This document shows, piece by piece, positions 9,327 through 17,391 of a stretch of 46,873 bases of DNA (position 1 is the stretch's first letter; each line of letters opens with the position of its first letter). Both the position numbers and the translations under genes were made by a program. Origin of the DNA: Flavobacterium quisquiliarum (GTDB lineage: Bacteria; Bacteroidota; Bacteroidia; Flavobacteriales; Flavobacteriaceae); NCBI RefSeq assembly GCF_019308285.1, contig NZ_WWEM01000034.1, positions 1 through 46,873 of the forward strand. The letters are read 5' to 3'. Below the pieces are notes generated by a model. It saw only the letters and a list, made by a program, of their open reading frames with translations. It did not search any database and was not told where the DNA came from.

Positions 9327-9941
9327 TTAGAACTTAGTATAATAACTCTCCTCGTTATCGTTTTTTACTTTTTCGATTCCATCTTCTGTTTTAACAGCTA
9401 CATTAATTACATGAAGCACATCTGCTTTTTCATTAAGACTACAGTTCCAAATAGTACCATCAGAAAGAATAATCTCTGAAAACAATGATACTGTATTATT
9501 GGCATCATTATAAATTAAATCTTCTGTTTTTAAAAGTTTCTTAGCTTTCGTTTTTTTATCTACTTCATAAAATAAAATCTGATCTTCTTTAATCTCAATC
9601 AGTTCTTCAACTGCAGATTGGTTTTCATCATTTAGAGCTGTACTTGCCCAAACTGGCTGACTTCCAGATCTTTTCCAAGTACCAACTGCTTGATCCAAGA
9701 TTTCTTTTCGCAGCACTTCACGTAAAGTATCTACTTTTTTTATCGCTTCCTGAGCAATTTCATTTTCAGGCTTAATTTTAGCTGCTAAAGAGAATAAATC
9801 GATAGCTTTAACAAAATCAGCTTTTTTGTAATAGGAAACAGCTAATTCATACTTGCTTTTTTGAAATGCAGTCTTTTGATCATTTTGTCCAAAAAACTTA
9901 AGGCTAATCAAAAAAACAATTAGGGGGAATGTTTTTTTCAT
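9327..9941 (-). CDS. Secreted TPR-like protein of unknown function
   Basis: A 204-residue protein with a signal peptide (MKKTFPLIVFLISLKFFG, cut near GQN). Residues about 28-65 (YELAVSYYKKADFVKAIDLF, then SLAAKIKPENEIA) form one TPR-like helical hairpin. The remainder looks like a small beta-rich domain (GTWKRSGSQPVWASTALNDE and following) that may resemble lipocalin-like folds. I do not recognise a functional family. It has its own -7 element (TAGGTTTG, 9970-9977 minus) and is transcribed alone. Confidence 0.6.
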   Translation of the reverse strand: MKKTFPLIVFLISLKFFGQNDQKTAFQKSKYELAVSYYKKADFVKAIDLFSLAAKIKPENEIAQEAIKKVDTLREVLRKEILDQAVGTWKRSGSQPVWASTALNDENQSAVEELIEIKEDQILFYEVDKKTKAKKLLKTEDLIYNDANNTVSLFSEIILSDGTIWNCSLNEKADVLHVINVAVKTEDGIEKVKNDNEESYYTKF

Positions 9942-9969
9942 TATTAGGGGGGATTGATTTGTTGCTTTG

Positions 9970-9977
9970 CAAACCTA
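9970..9977 (-). promoter_or_regulatory. Candidate -7 element (TAGGTTTG)
   Basis: Matches TAnnTTTG on the minus strand 28 bases before the start codon at 9941. No TTG lies at the right distance upstream. Confidence 0.4.
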
Positions 9978-10036
9978 ATTTTTTTGAATAAAGTTTCCTA
10001 CTTTTTTTTAGATTTTTAAACTATTTAAAATCAATC

Positions 10037-10080
10037 AAAATAAAAAGAGAACCTAAAACATTAGATTCTCTTTTTATTTT
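10037..10080 (-). terminator. Terminator of the M1 peptidase-ACT operon
   Basis: A 15-bp perfect but AU-rich stem (10037-10051 with 10066-10080) lies 21 bases beyond the ACT gene stop. The minus-strand end of the stem itself is T-rich. Confidence 0.65.
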
Positions 10081-10100
10081 ATTGAAATCTGTTACTAATT

Positions 10101-10484
10101 CTAAAACGAATTCAAGATTTCAATCGCTTTTTTTGCATCTTTTTCATTTACAAAAATATGATCGTGATAATAAGCCGCTACAACATTACAACTGATTTGA
10201 TTATCTGAAAGTGCTTTCGAAAATGCTGCTGTTAAACCAACTGCTAAGGATGAATGTACTGTTAGAGTAATCCAAGCCATCACAACTGAATACTCTAATT
10301 GTAATAAATCGGCAGTTTCTTTTTTTAGAATTAAAGTAATTGCTTCTTTTTCTCTGAAAAACATTTCTACTACCTCTAGAGCAATGTTTTCTAAATTTTC
10401 TACTTTACAAAAAACATAAGCTCCTGTATTCAATTCAGGTCTCATACTTTTTAACAATTGTTTTAAATCTTTTTCTCCAGACAT
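10101..10484 (-). CDS. ACT domain-containing protein
   Basis: A 127-residue cytosolic protein of the tandem-ACT type (DUF2241/ACT_7-like), a small-ligand sensing fold. The first half (MSGEKDLKQLLKSMRPELNT, then YVFCKVEN) is the typical opening of this family. The second half contains the ACT strand-helix pattern, with LTVHSSLAVGLTAAFSKAL followed by VVAAYYHDHIFV. Known homologues are stand-alone proteins of uncertain ligand, likely an amino acid. It starts 5 bases after the M1 peptidase stop, so the two are one transcript. Confidence 0.8.
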   Translation of the reverse strand: MSGEKDLKQLLKSMRPELNTGAYVFCKVENLENIALEVVEMFFREKEAITLILKKETADLLQLEYSVVMAWITLTVHSSLAVGLTAAFSKALSDNQISCNVVAAYYHDHIFVNEKDAKKAIEILNSF

Positions 10485-10489
10485 TTTAA

Positions 10490-12367
10490 TTATTTCACAA
10501 TTAGAATATTATTTTTAGGAGTTGCGTCCATAAAAATACCACCATCAAGTTCTACTTGTTTGATTTTCTTAGTATTTTTTAAAACAATTTTTGCCGTTTT
10601 TTGATTTTTTTCCCAAATAGCAGGCGTCTGATGTAATGTCACTTTTGAATTATCTGCATAAGTTATTATAACATCAAAAGGAATCGCAAAACCACCTATA
10701 TTTTCTATTGTAATAACCTTATTATCAACAGAAACACTTTTAACAGCAATATCTAAATAATGATTTGTAAAGAACCAATTATTGAAAAACCAATTTAAGT
10801 TCTTTCCTGTTGAGGTATTAAAAGAATTAAAATAATCCCATGGAATTGGATGCTTACCATTCCACGTATCCATATAATCGTGTAATGCTTTTTTAAACAA
10901 TTCATCTCCTAACATGTCTTTTAAAGCCAGATAAGACAAAGAAGCTTTTCCGTATGAATTATTTCCATAACCCGCTCCAGAAACCTGTGTAGACATTGAA
11001 ATAATCGGCTGATCTTCTTCTGTAGAGCGGTCGTTAATATATCCTTTTACTCTAAAATTTTTATAAAATGCATCTGCAGCTTCTTTTCCATGCTCATCAA
11101 TTCCGATTAAATACTCAAAAGTAGTTGCCCAGCCTTCATCCATAAAAGCATAACGCGTTTCATTAATTCCCATGTAAAAAGGAAAATAAGTATGCGCTAC
11201 TTCGTGATCTTGTACCAATTGGGCAAATTTTGCATCTCCCATCTGCGAATCATTACACATCATTGGATATTCCATATCCGCAAAACCTTGAAAAGCAGTC
11301 ATTTTAGAAAACGGATACGGAACTCCTGGCCAATTATTAGAAAACCAATCTAAAGCGAATTGATTATTTTTTACCGAATTTATAAAGTCAGTTCCTTTAA
11401 CATCATAAGCAGCTTGTACACTTGCACGTCGATTGTTTTTTTTATCAACTACAACACTGCTCGCGTCCCATAAATAATGATCACTCAAACCAAAAGTAAC
11501 ATCGGTAATATTTTTAGCTTCAAACTTCCAAACATTCCAATCGTATTGTTTCGTCACAATACCGCTTTTCATTTCCTGTTCGTTTGCAATATGCAAAATC
11601 TCATCTGTTGTGTAAGATTTCTTTAAACGAGCTGCAAACTCTGGCTGTAAAACCTCATCAGGATTTAATAAATCTCCGGTTGCATAAACTATATAGTTTT
11701 TAGGTGCTTTTACAGAGAAAACATAATCATTAAAATCATTATAAAACTCCTGACGATCTGTATGTGGTAACATATCCCAGCCATTATAATCATCATAAAC
11801 CGAAACTCGTGGATAACTATAGGCTACAAAAAAAGTAGTTTCGTCTATTTGACCTTCCCTACCGCTTTCTTTAGACAATGGGTAACTCCATTGAATATTT
11901 ATAATGGTTTTAGTATTCGGTAAAATTGCCTTTTTCAATTTTACAGCTCCAACTGTCCCCCATTTTCTCGCATTTTCTTTATAGACTTCGTTCTCTATTT
12001 TTAGTAGAGAGATGGTTAATCCTTCACTTAAAAAATCGTCACTTACACTGCTTCCACGAGGCGAAGAAGGTTTGTGAAGATTGTTTACAAATCGGATAGC
12101 CAGACTTCTTAAAGTATCTTTACTGTTATTTTCGTAAATAATGGTTTCTGTTCCACTTACAATTTTCGTTGCAGGATCAACAGCAATTTCCATATTGTAT
12201 TTCCCGTGATTCTGCCAGTAGTTAGTTCCAGGTTTTCCATCTTTAGAACGTGTTTCGTTTGTGTAAGCCTGTTTTATATTTCTTGGCATGTATAGCTCTT
12301 GAGCAAAGTTATTTTGGGTAAAAAAAACAAATGCTATTACTGCAAAATGCAATATTCTCTTTTCCAT
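10490..12367 (-). CDS. Secreted M1-family zinc metallopeptidase
   Basis: A 625-residue gluzincin aminopeptidase relative. The N-terminal signal peptide is MEKRILHFAVIAFVFFTQ, cut before QELYMP. The zinc site is complete: HEVAH (about residue 386) followed after exactly 18 residues by Glu in FMDEGW. The substrate-anchoring segment reads GFADMEYPMM (about residue 365), equivalent to the GAMEN region. It probably trims peptides in the periplasm. It is followed by the ACT gene. A -7 element (TAAATTTG, 12446-12453 minus) lies 79 bases upstream. Confidence 0.92.
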   Translation of the reverse strand: MEKRILHFAVIAFVFFTQNNFAQELYMPRNIKQAYTNETRSKDGKPGTNYWQNHGKYNMEIAVDPATKIVSGTETIIYENNSKDTLRSLAIRFVNNLHKPSSPRGSSVSDDFLSEGLTISLLKIENEVYKENARKWGTVGAVKLKKAILPNTKTIINIQWSYPLSKESGREGQIDETTFFVAYSYPRVSVYDDYNGWDMLPHTDRQEFYNDFNDYVFSVKAPKNYIVYATGDLLNPDEVLQPEFAARLKKSYTTDEILHIANEQEMKSGIVTKQYDWNVWKFEAKNITDVTFGLSDHYLWDASSVVVDKKNNRRASVQAAYDVKGTDFINSVKNNQFALDWFSNNWPGVPYPFSKMTAFQGFADMEYPMMCNDSQMGDAKFAQLVQDHEVAHTYFPFYMGINETRYAFMDEGWATTFEYLIGIDEHGKEAADAFYKNFRVKGYINDRSTEEDQPIISMSTQVSGAGYGNNSYGKASLSYLALKDMLGDELFKKALHDYMDTWNGKHPIPWDYFNSFNTSTGKNLNWFFNNWFFTNHYLDIAVKSVSVDNKVITIENIGGFAIPFDVIITYADNSKVTLHQTPAIWEKNQKTAKIVLKNTKKIKQVELDGGIFMDATPKNNILIVK

Positions 12368-12445
12368 AAGTAATTCTTAGGTCTTTTAAATTAATGATCA
12401 ATAACAAATTAGTGGATTTCTTTCTAATAATGTTACAAAGCGACG

Positions 12446-12453
12446 CAAATTTA
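12446..12453 (-). promoter_or_regulatory. Candidate -7 element for the M1 peptidase operon (TAAATTTG)
   Basis: Matches TAnnTTTG on the minus strand in the spacer between gapN and the M1 gene. No convincing -33 TTG. Confidence 0.4.
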
Positions 12454-12542
12454 ATTATTAATTGTGAATTGTTATGAGGTTGATGGTTTGTAGTTTAGAA
12501 TTTATCGTTTTAAAAAACTTAGAATCTGAGCGTCTAGTATCT

Positions 12543-12581
12543 CAAAAAAGAAAAACCGTCTGCCACTAAAGCGCAAACGGT
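12543..12581 (-). terminator. Intrinsic terminator of gapN
   Basis: On the minus strand ACCGTTTGC (12581-12573) pairs with GCAGACGGT (12563-12555) over 9 bp including one G.U. A T-rich run TTTTTCTTTTTT (12554-12543) follows. Confidence 0.75.
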
Positions 12582-12609
12582 ATCTACAATTAATATATAA
12601 CCTTGATGA

Positions 12610-14190
12610 CTACAAAATATAATCGGTATTAATAAAATTCGATTCTTTGCTGTTAAGCAATTCCTGCAGAATCTCATTATTATAATCGATATCTTTTGAA
12701 GCTACAAACGTACGAATTGAGAAAGAACGCAAAGCATCTGGAATACTCAAAGTTCCAAATGCAGAGTCTTTACGTCCTGTAAAAGGGAATGCATCAGGTC
12801 CTCTTTGGCAAGAACTATTTAAGTTTACCCTACAAACTAAGTTTACCAAAGCATCAATAAGCGGTGCAAGTGTTTTAATGTCTTTTCCAAACAAACTCAC
12901 TTGCTGACCATAGTTTGATTCAGCCATATCATTCAATGGTTCTTTTATATCTTTGAACGAAAGAACTGGAACTACCGGCCCAAATTGTTCTTCGTGATAC
13001 ACTCTCATTTCTTTATTTACTGGATATAAAACCGCAGGGAAAATATAATTATCCGAATGTTTTCCTCCTTTTTCATTAATGATTTTTGCTCCTTTTCCAG
13101 TTGCATCGTCAATTAATCCTTGAATGTAACTTGGTTTTTCAGATTCTGGAAGCGGTGTTAAAGAAACTCCTTTTTCCCAAGGATTTCCGAAAACTAAACT
13201 ATCTACTTTCTCTGCAAAACGTTTATTGAATTCTTCTCTGATAGATTCGTGAACGTATAATACTTTTAAAGCCGTACAACGCTGTCCGTTGAAAGACAAA
13301 CTTCCTGTAATACATTCCTGAATAGCCAAATCCAAGTCGGCATCCGGAAGAATAATCGCTGGATTTTTAGCTTCTAACCCTAAAATCAAACGTAATCTGT
13401 TTTTGTTTGGATGCTGATCCTGTAAAGCAATCGCCGATTTACTGTTTCCAATTAATGCTAAAACATCAATCTTTCCAGATTTCATAATTGGAGAAGCGAC
13501 TTCACGTCCTCTACCGTAAACAATATTAATTACACCTTTTGGGAAACTGCTTCTAAATGCTTCTAATAATGGCGAAATACATAAAACACCATGTTTAGCC
13601 GGTTTAAAAATTACGGTATTTCCCATAATTAAAGCCGGAATCAATAATGAAAAAGTTTCATTTAATGGATAGTTATAAGGTCCAAGACACAATACAACAC
13701 CAAGAGGTCCACGGCGGATCATAGCATTTACGCCTTGTACTTTTTCGAAATGCGAACTACGCCCATTTAATTCTTTATAACTTGCAATAGTATCGTAAAT
13801 ATATTCTACTGTTCTGTCGAACTCTTTTTGCGAATCTCCTAATGATTTTCCAATTTCCCACATCAAGTATTTCACTACTTCTTCGCGGGTTTCTTTCATT
13901 TGTTTCACAAAATTCTCCATGCTTTTAATACGATCGGCAACTTTCATGGTTGGCCATAAGCCCTGCCCCATATCGTAAGCATTAGTCGCAGCTTCGACAA
14001 CTTCTGCTGCTTCTTTTTCGCCCATAAAAGGAATAGATCCTAATAAAGTCGGCGAATATTTTTCTGTTGAAGAAATAGTTGAAAACACAGGCGTGGTTTG
14101 TCCTGTCCATTGTTTCAATTCTCCATTTACAAGATAAGTATCTTGATTGATCAGCGTATTAATCTGATATTCTTCTGGTATAAAACTCAT
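12610..14190 (-). CDS. gapN: NADP-dependent non-phosphorylating glyceraldehyde-3-phosphate dehydrogenase
   Basis: This aldehyde dehydrogenase superfamily enzyme oxidises glyceraldehyde-3-phosphate directly to 3-phosphoglycerate, making NADPH. The frame is open to 14322, but that extension runs through a terminator and into the rhodanese gene. ATG at 14190 gives MSFIPEEYQINTLINQ and a 526-residue product, close to family length. The catalytic Glu (LGLEAKNPAI) and catalytic Cys (FNGQRCTALK, about residue 301) are present. The substrate-region sequence NLNSSCQRGPDAFPFTGRKD is GapN-like rather than general ALDH. Its own terminator lies downstream. Confidence 0.85.
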   Translation of the reverse strand: MSFIPEEYQINTLINQDTYLVNGELKQWTGQTTPVFSTISSTEKYSPTLLGSIPFMGEKEAAEVVEAATNAYDMGQGLWPTMKVADRIKSMENFVKQMKETREEVVKYLMWEIGKSLGDSQKEFDRTVEYIYDTIASYKELNGRSSHFEKVQGVNAMIRRGPLGVVLCLGPYNYPLNETFSLLIPALIMGNTVIFKPAKHGVLCISPLLEAFRSSFPKGVINIVYGRGREVASPIMKSGKIDVLALIGNSKSAIALQDQHPNKNRLRLILGLEAKNPAIILPDADLDLAIQECITGSLSFNGQRCTALKVLYVHESIREEFNKRFAEKVDSLVFGNPWEKGVSLTPLPESEKPSYIQGLIDDATGKGAKIINEKGGKHSDNYIFPAVLYPVNKEMRVYHEEQFGPVVPVLSFKDIKEPLNDMAESNYGQQVSLFGKDIKTLAPLIDALVNLVCRVNLNSSCQRGPDAFPFTGRKDSAFGTLSIPDALRSFSIRTFVASKDIDYNNEILQELLNSKESNFINTDYIL

Positions 14191-14231
14191 AGTTTGGTTA
14201 TTTAATGGTCTGGTAATTCTATTTTCAAAAG

Positions 14232-14257
14232 AAAAAAGAGGCTTTTGTATGCCTCTT
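14232..14257 (-). terminator. Terminator or attenuating hairpin between rhodanese gene and gapN
   Basis: On the minus strand AAGAGGC (14257-14251) pairs with GCCTCTT (14242-14236), loop of 8, followed by T-runs. It lies just after the rhodanese stop codon and within the spurious N-terminal extension of gapN. Confidence 0.6.
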
Positions 14258-14263
14258 CTTCTT

Positions 14264-14575
14264 TTATGGTTGTACTGTTTCGCCTTCCCAATCCAGGATT
14301 CCGCCAAGCAGATTGTAGGCATTTTGTATCCCCAGTTCGTTCATGATCTGACAAGCTTTTGCGCTTCTAGCACCTGAACGGCAGTATACATAATAATTTT
14401 TATTTTTGTCTAATTCTTCGATTTCATAGATGAACCCCTGCCCTTTATTGATATCAATGTTTAAAGCATTCTCAATGTAGCCGTCATTAAATTCGTCTTC
14501 AGTTCTTACGTCAAGTATAACTGCATTTTCGTCAGCCTCTAACTGAGCAACCCAATCTTCTTGTGATAAATTCAT
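14264..14575 (-). CDS. Single-domain rhodanese sulfurtransferase
   Basis: A 103-residue cytosolic rhodanese, the standard length for one domain. The active-site loop YVYCRSGARSA (Cys65) is intact and would carry a persulfide. The N-terminal LDVRTEDEFNDGYIENALNI matches the CH2A-type rhodanese motif. It could shuttle sulfane sulfur to or from thiols and may work with the persulfide enzymes encoded 8-10 kb away. The nearest downstream gene is gapN, separated by a hairpin terminator. A GlpE/PspE-like assignment is possible, but the exact subtype is uncertain. Confidence 0.88.
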   Translation of the reverse strand: MNLSQEDWVAQLEADENAVILDVRTEDEFNDGYIENALNIDINKGQGFIYEIEELDKNKNYYVYCRSGARSAKACQIMNELGIQNAYNLLGGILDWEGETVQP

Positions 14576-14984
14576 AATAAAATGTGTTTTTGTAAAATTA
14601 CGACGTTTCTATTTATAAAAAACGTACCAAATGCGATTTCGATTATTATTCTCAGAAAACGTTTTAGAGAAAGTAGTATAATCAGTGATTTACAAATTTA
14701 GTTACTATTTTTAAAAATTCAGTCTACAAAATCGGTAGAAAAATAGGATTTTTTCATTTGCATAAAATTCAAGATAAATCTAGTTTCTTGACAATTAATA
14801 CCAAATCAAACTATTATCTTTGTAAAAAATTATAAATTTTAATCTCTTTTTGATAAAATAAAAAAAGAGAAAAACATTAAAGTTTTTTAATTCCAACCAT
14901 TAAGAAATGAAGAAAAATTAAGCTTAATAAAACTTAATCTCTAAATGGTTCAAATATTGTTTTCTATTTTTATAAATATCTCTA
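14576..14984. other. 409-base divergent spacer: crp-type promoter and structured leader
   Basis: No gene is visible (the best frame encodes 16 residues). TATCTTTG at 14815-14822 is a -7 element for the Crp/Fnr gene, with TTGAC starting at 14788 slightly too far upstream (24-base gap). The implied 5' leader is about 155 bases. It contains a perfect 9-bp hairpin (14843-14851 with 14862-14870) and a 7-bp pair (14895-14901 with 14944-14950). A 10-bp palindrome AAAACGTTTT sits at 14656-14665. Confidence 0.5.
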
Positions 14985-15611
14985 ATGCAAAATTCATTAA
15001 AAACCATCTTTCCTAATTTCTCTAACGAACTTATTGCTACTATCGAAGAAAATGGAAGCCTTCAGGATTTTGAAGCCGGAACTATTTTAATGCGTACTGG
15101 ACAATACATCAAGAATACGGCTTTAATTACCAAAGGTAAAATCAAGATTTATCGTCAGGGAGAAGATGGAGGCGAATTTTTATTGTATTACTTACAACCT
15201 GGTCAAGCTTGCGCGATTTCGATGATTTGCACGGCAAAAAGCGAAAAAAGCCAGATTATGGCAAAAGTCGTTGAAGATGTATCTGTAATGATGATACCGT
15301 TGCAATCTATGGACAAATGGATGATGGAACATAGAAGCTGGTACGAATTTGTAATTGAAACCTATAGAAGCCGTTTTGAAGAAGTACTCGAAGTAGTAGA
15401 TAATATCGCTTTCCGTTCTATGGACGAACGTTTAGAGTTTTATTTAAAAAGACATTCTGATGCCTGTGGCTGTTCTGAAGTAAATCTTTCACATCAAGAA
15501 ATTGCAACCGAATTAAATACTTCCCGCGAAGTCGTTTCCAGATTACTCAAAAAAATGGAACAACGCGGTCTGGTAAAACTCAACCGAAATCAGATTGAGT
15601 TATTAAAATAA
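14985..15611 (+). CDS. Crp/Fnr-family transcriptional regulator
   Basis: A 208-residue one-component regulator. Residues about 10-120 form the cyclic-nucleotide-binding-type beta-roll (FEAGTILMRTGQ, TKGKIKIYRQGEDG). Residues about 145-205 are a Crp-type winged helix with recognition helix LNTSREVVSRLLKKMEQRGL. There is no N-terminal Cys cluster as in FNR and no clear cAMP pocket. Four cysteines stand out: Cys76, Cys82 and the pair Cys161-x-Cys163. Position next to a TauE/SafE gene and near rhodanese and persulfide genes suggests a role in sulfur or redox control; this is inference. The long leader upstream is described in the spacer entry. Confidence 0.88.
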   Translation: MQNSLKTIFPNFSNELIATIEENGSLQDFEAGTILMRTGQYIKNTALITKGKIKIYRQGEDGGEFLLYYLQPGQACAISMICTAKSEKSQIMAKVVEDVSVMMIPLQSMDKWMMEHRSWYEFVIETYRSRFEEVLEVVDNIAFRSMDERLEFYLKRHSDACGCSEVNLSHQEIATELNTSREVVSRLLKKMEQRGLVKLNRNQIELLK

Positions 15612-15619
15612 CTTTTTTT

Positions 15620-15750
15620 CCACGACTCGAACGATAACGAATTGGCGAAGCAATTCTCGAATTTATTTTTTCCAATCTAAAGAGAAATAAACTAACTGAT
15701 TTGTGAAATTGGTAACAGCAAAAAATAACGCTAATTCGTGAATTCGTGGC
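15620..15750. repeat. Dispersed GCCACGAATTCACGAAT-type repeat, degenerate copy
   Basis: The right end (15729-15750) contains ATTCGTGAATTCGTGGC, the same arm seen at 35262-35278 and, inverted, at 46770-46786. The left end (CCACGACTCG, 15620-15629) is a decayed partner arm. It fills the crp-tauE spacer. Confidence 0.6.
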
Positions 15751-15806
15751 TAAAAAAATCCTTCTGTGATAAATGTTACTGTAGGATTCTAATTTCCGAA
15801 GCAACT

Positions 15807-15826
15807 TTGCATTAAAATAAATGCAA
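15807..15826 (+). promoter_or_regulatory. Palindrome at the tauE start codon
   Basis: TTGCATT (15807-15813) and AATGCAA (15820-15826) form a 7-bp inverted repeat with a 6-base gap, ending on the A of the start codon. It may be an operator or an mRNA hairpin covering the start. A poor -7 match (CAACTTTG) overlaps it. Confidence 0.35.
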
Positions 15827-16611
15827 TGGAATATTTAGGCTTTTTTGCTTCAATCATAATCGGAATCACACTTGGCTTAATTGGCGGAGGCGGATCGATA
15901 CTGACTATTCCAATTTTAGTTTATTTGTTTAAGGTGAATCCAGATCAAGCCACTTCCTATTCTTTGTTTATTGTGGGTTTAACGGCTTTATTTGGCAGTT
16001 ACAGCCATTACAAAATGGGAAATTTAAAACTTAAATCGGCGTTGTATTTTGCTGTTCCTTCCATCATTTCCATTCTGATTATCCGTGAAGTGATTTTTCC
16101 GCAGATTGCCAAAACTTTATTTTGTGTAGCATCATACACCGTTTCAAAAGATTTTCTGATTATGGTAATCTTTTCTATTTTAATGATAACCGCAGCAATT
16201 TCGATGATTAAAAAAAATCAGCCTGAAATAAAAGCAACAGAAACTAATTATATGCAATTAAGCATTATAGGATTTCTAGTTGGAATTGTAACTGGTTTTC
16301 TTGGTGCTGGAGGCGGATTCTTAATTATTCCAGCCTTGCTTTTCTTTGCTAATTTACCCATGAAACAAGCCGTTGGAACCTCATTATTGATCATTACAAT
16401 TAATTCTTCAATAGGTTTTGCTGGGGATTTATACATTGGAACGCCAATAAATTATACTTTTCTATTAAGCGTTTCGGCAATGGCTTTGATTGGAATGTTT
16501 ATTGGAAGTCAGCTTTCTAAAAAAATAGACGGCACAAAATTGAAACCCCTTTTTGGGTGGTTTGTCCTTGTAATGGGATTTTACATTATTACAAAAGAAG
16601 TTTTGTTTTAG
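15826..16611 (+). CDS. TauE/SafE-family sulfite/organosulfonate exporter
   Basis: A 261-residue inner-membrane protein with about eight hydrophobic segments. It shows the two-fold repeat of the TauE/SafE (DUF81) family: GITLGLIGGGGSILTIPIL near residue 12 and GIVTGFLGAGGGFLIIPAL near residue 150. Family members export sulfite, sulfoacetate or related anions. Beside sulfide-oxidising genes such exporters typically remove sulfite made by persulfide dioxygenase. Downstream are two hairpins, the second a bidirectional terminator. Confidence 0.88.
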   Translation: MEYLGFFASIIIGITLGLIGGGGSILTIPILVYLFKVNPDQATSYSLFIVGLTALFGSYSHYKMGNLKLKSALYFAVPSIISILIIREVIFPQIAKTLFCVASYTVSKDFLIMVIFSILMITAAISMIKKNQPEIKATETNYMQLSIIGFLVGIVTGFLGAGGGFLIIPALLFFANLPMKQAVGTSLLIITINSSIGFAGDLYIGTPINYTFLLSVSAMALIGMFIGSQLSKKIDGTKLKPLFGWFVLVMGFYIITKEVLF

Positions 16612-16684
16612 AATTTAATGTTCTCACCGATTGTGCATCAGTGTAGATTTTAAATATTTTGAATTTAGTTTTACTTGTAGAGTA

Positions 16685-16717
16685 ATCTTTGTCAAAGTCT
16701 AACGCTTTGACAAAGAT
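16685..16717. repeat. 13-bp perfect hairpin of the CTTTGTCAAAG type
   Basis: ATCTTTGTCAAAG (16685-16697) and its exact complement (16705-16717) flank a 7-base loop. It has no T-run, so it is not a simple terminator. It sits between tauE and the true terminator and looks like a mobile palindromic unit. Confidence 0.6.
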
Positions 16718-16723
16718 GAAACT

Positions 16724-16760
16724 AAAAAAAACGTTTATCCCTCAAGATAAACGTTTTTTT
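16724..16760. terminator. Bidirectional terminator between tauE and GNAT
   Basis: A 15-bp stem (16724-16738 with 16746-16760) with core ACGTTTATC, flanked by an A-run and a T-run, lies between convergent genes. Confidence 0.8.
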
Positions 16761-16841
16761 TTGATATGATTTGTTTATTTATTATAAATCATGTTTTGAA
16801 CAAAAAATCAGAACTAATTCCAATGGATCCAATACCAAGTC

Positions 16842-17297
16842 TTATCTTTCTGTTCTCCACCAATGATAATAATTATGCAATCCATCGTACTCAAATTCAC
16901 AGCGGGGATATAATTGATTTCCTATAACATTTGTTTTTTCTGTTTCCAACATTAAACCGCATGCTCCGGTTTCTTCACACCATAGTTTACTGCGATCAAT
17001 TAATGCGACAGACAATCCTTTACCACGATAATCTGGATGAACAAAAAGATCACTTAACAACCATTGTTTTTGCAACTTAGTATAATGAAATAATTTGTAG
17101 AGTTGTACAAAACCAACTGCTTTTTCATCTGCAATTGCTAAAAAAATATCCGATTCATTATTTAACAATCGATCTTTAAGAAATGCTTTTCCTTTTTCTA
17201 AATTCGATTCCTGACGATAGAAAACACGATAAAGGTTAAAAAGTGCCGCTGCTTCATCTAGATCCTCAATACTTGCTTTTTTGATTTTGTAATTCAT
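16842..17297 (-). CDS. GNAT-family N-acetyltransferase
   Basis: A 151-residue GCN5-related acetyltransferase. The acetyl-CoA loop is SDLFVHPDYRGKGLSVALID (about residues 82-101), matching RGxGxxxxL. The C-terminal LMLETEKTNVIGNQLYPRCE is the usual beta5-alpha4 segment of this family. The acceptor is unknown. It is separately transcribed on the minus strand, with a weak -7-like TACTTTCG (17325-17332 minus) 28 bases upstream. Confidence 0.87.
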   Translation of the reverse strand: MNYKIKKASIEDLDEAAALFNLYRVFYRQESNLEKGKAFLKDRLLNNESDIFLAIADEKAVGFVQLYKLFHYTKLQKQWLLSDLFVHPDYRGKGLSVALIDRSKLWCEETGACGLMLETEKTNVIGNQLYPRCEFEYDGLHNYYHWWRTER

Positions 17298-17391
17298 TGC
17301 TTTATTAAATATTTAGTTAAAAAGCGAAAGTATTACAAAGAGCAAACTCATTTCCAGTCCAGTTTATAAAAAACAAGCTCATCCAGTAATT

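Noticed and set aside
12610..14190. Assignment as succinate-semialdehyde or generic aldehyde dehydrogenase
   Set aside because: The QRGPDAFPFTGRKDS region and overall sequence fit GapN better, although activity is not proven.
14191..14322. 44-residue N-terminal extension of GapN overlapping the rhodanese gene
   Set aside because: The extension translates a terminator hairpin and the rhodanese 3' end in another frame; ATG at 14190 gives the family-like start.
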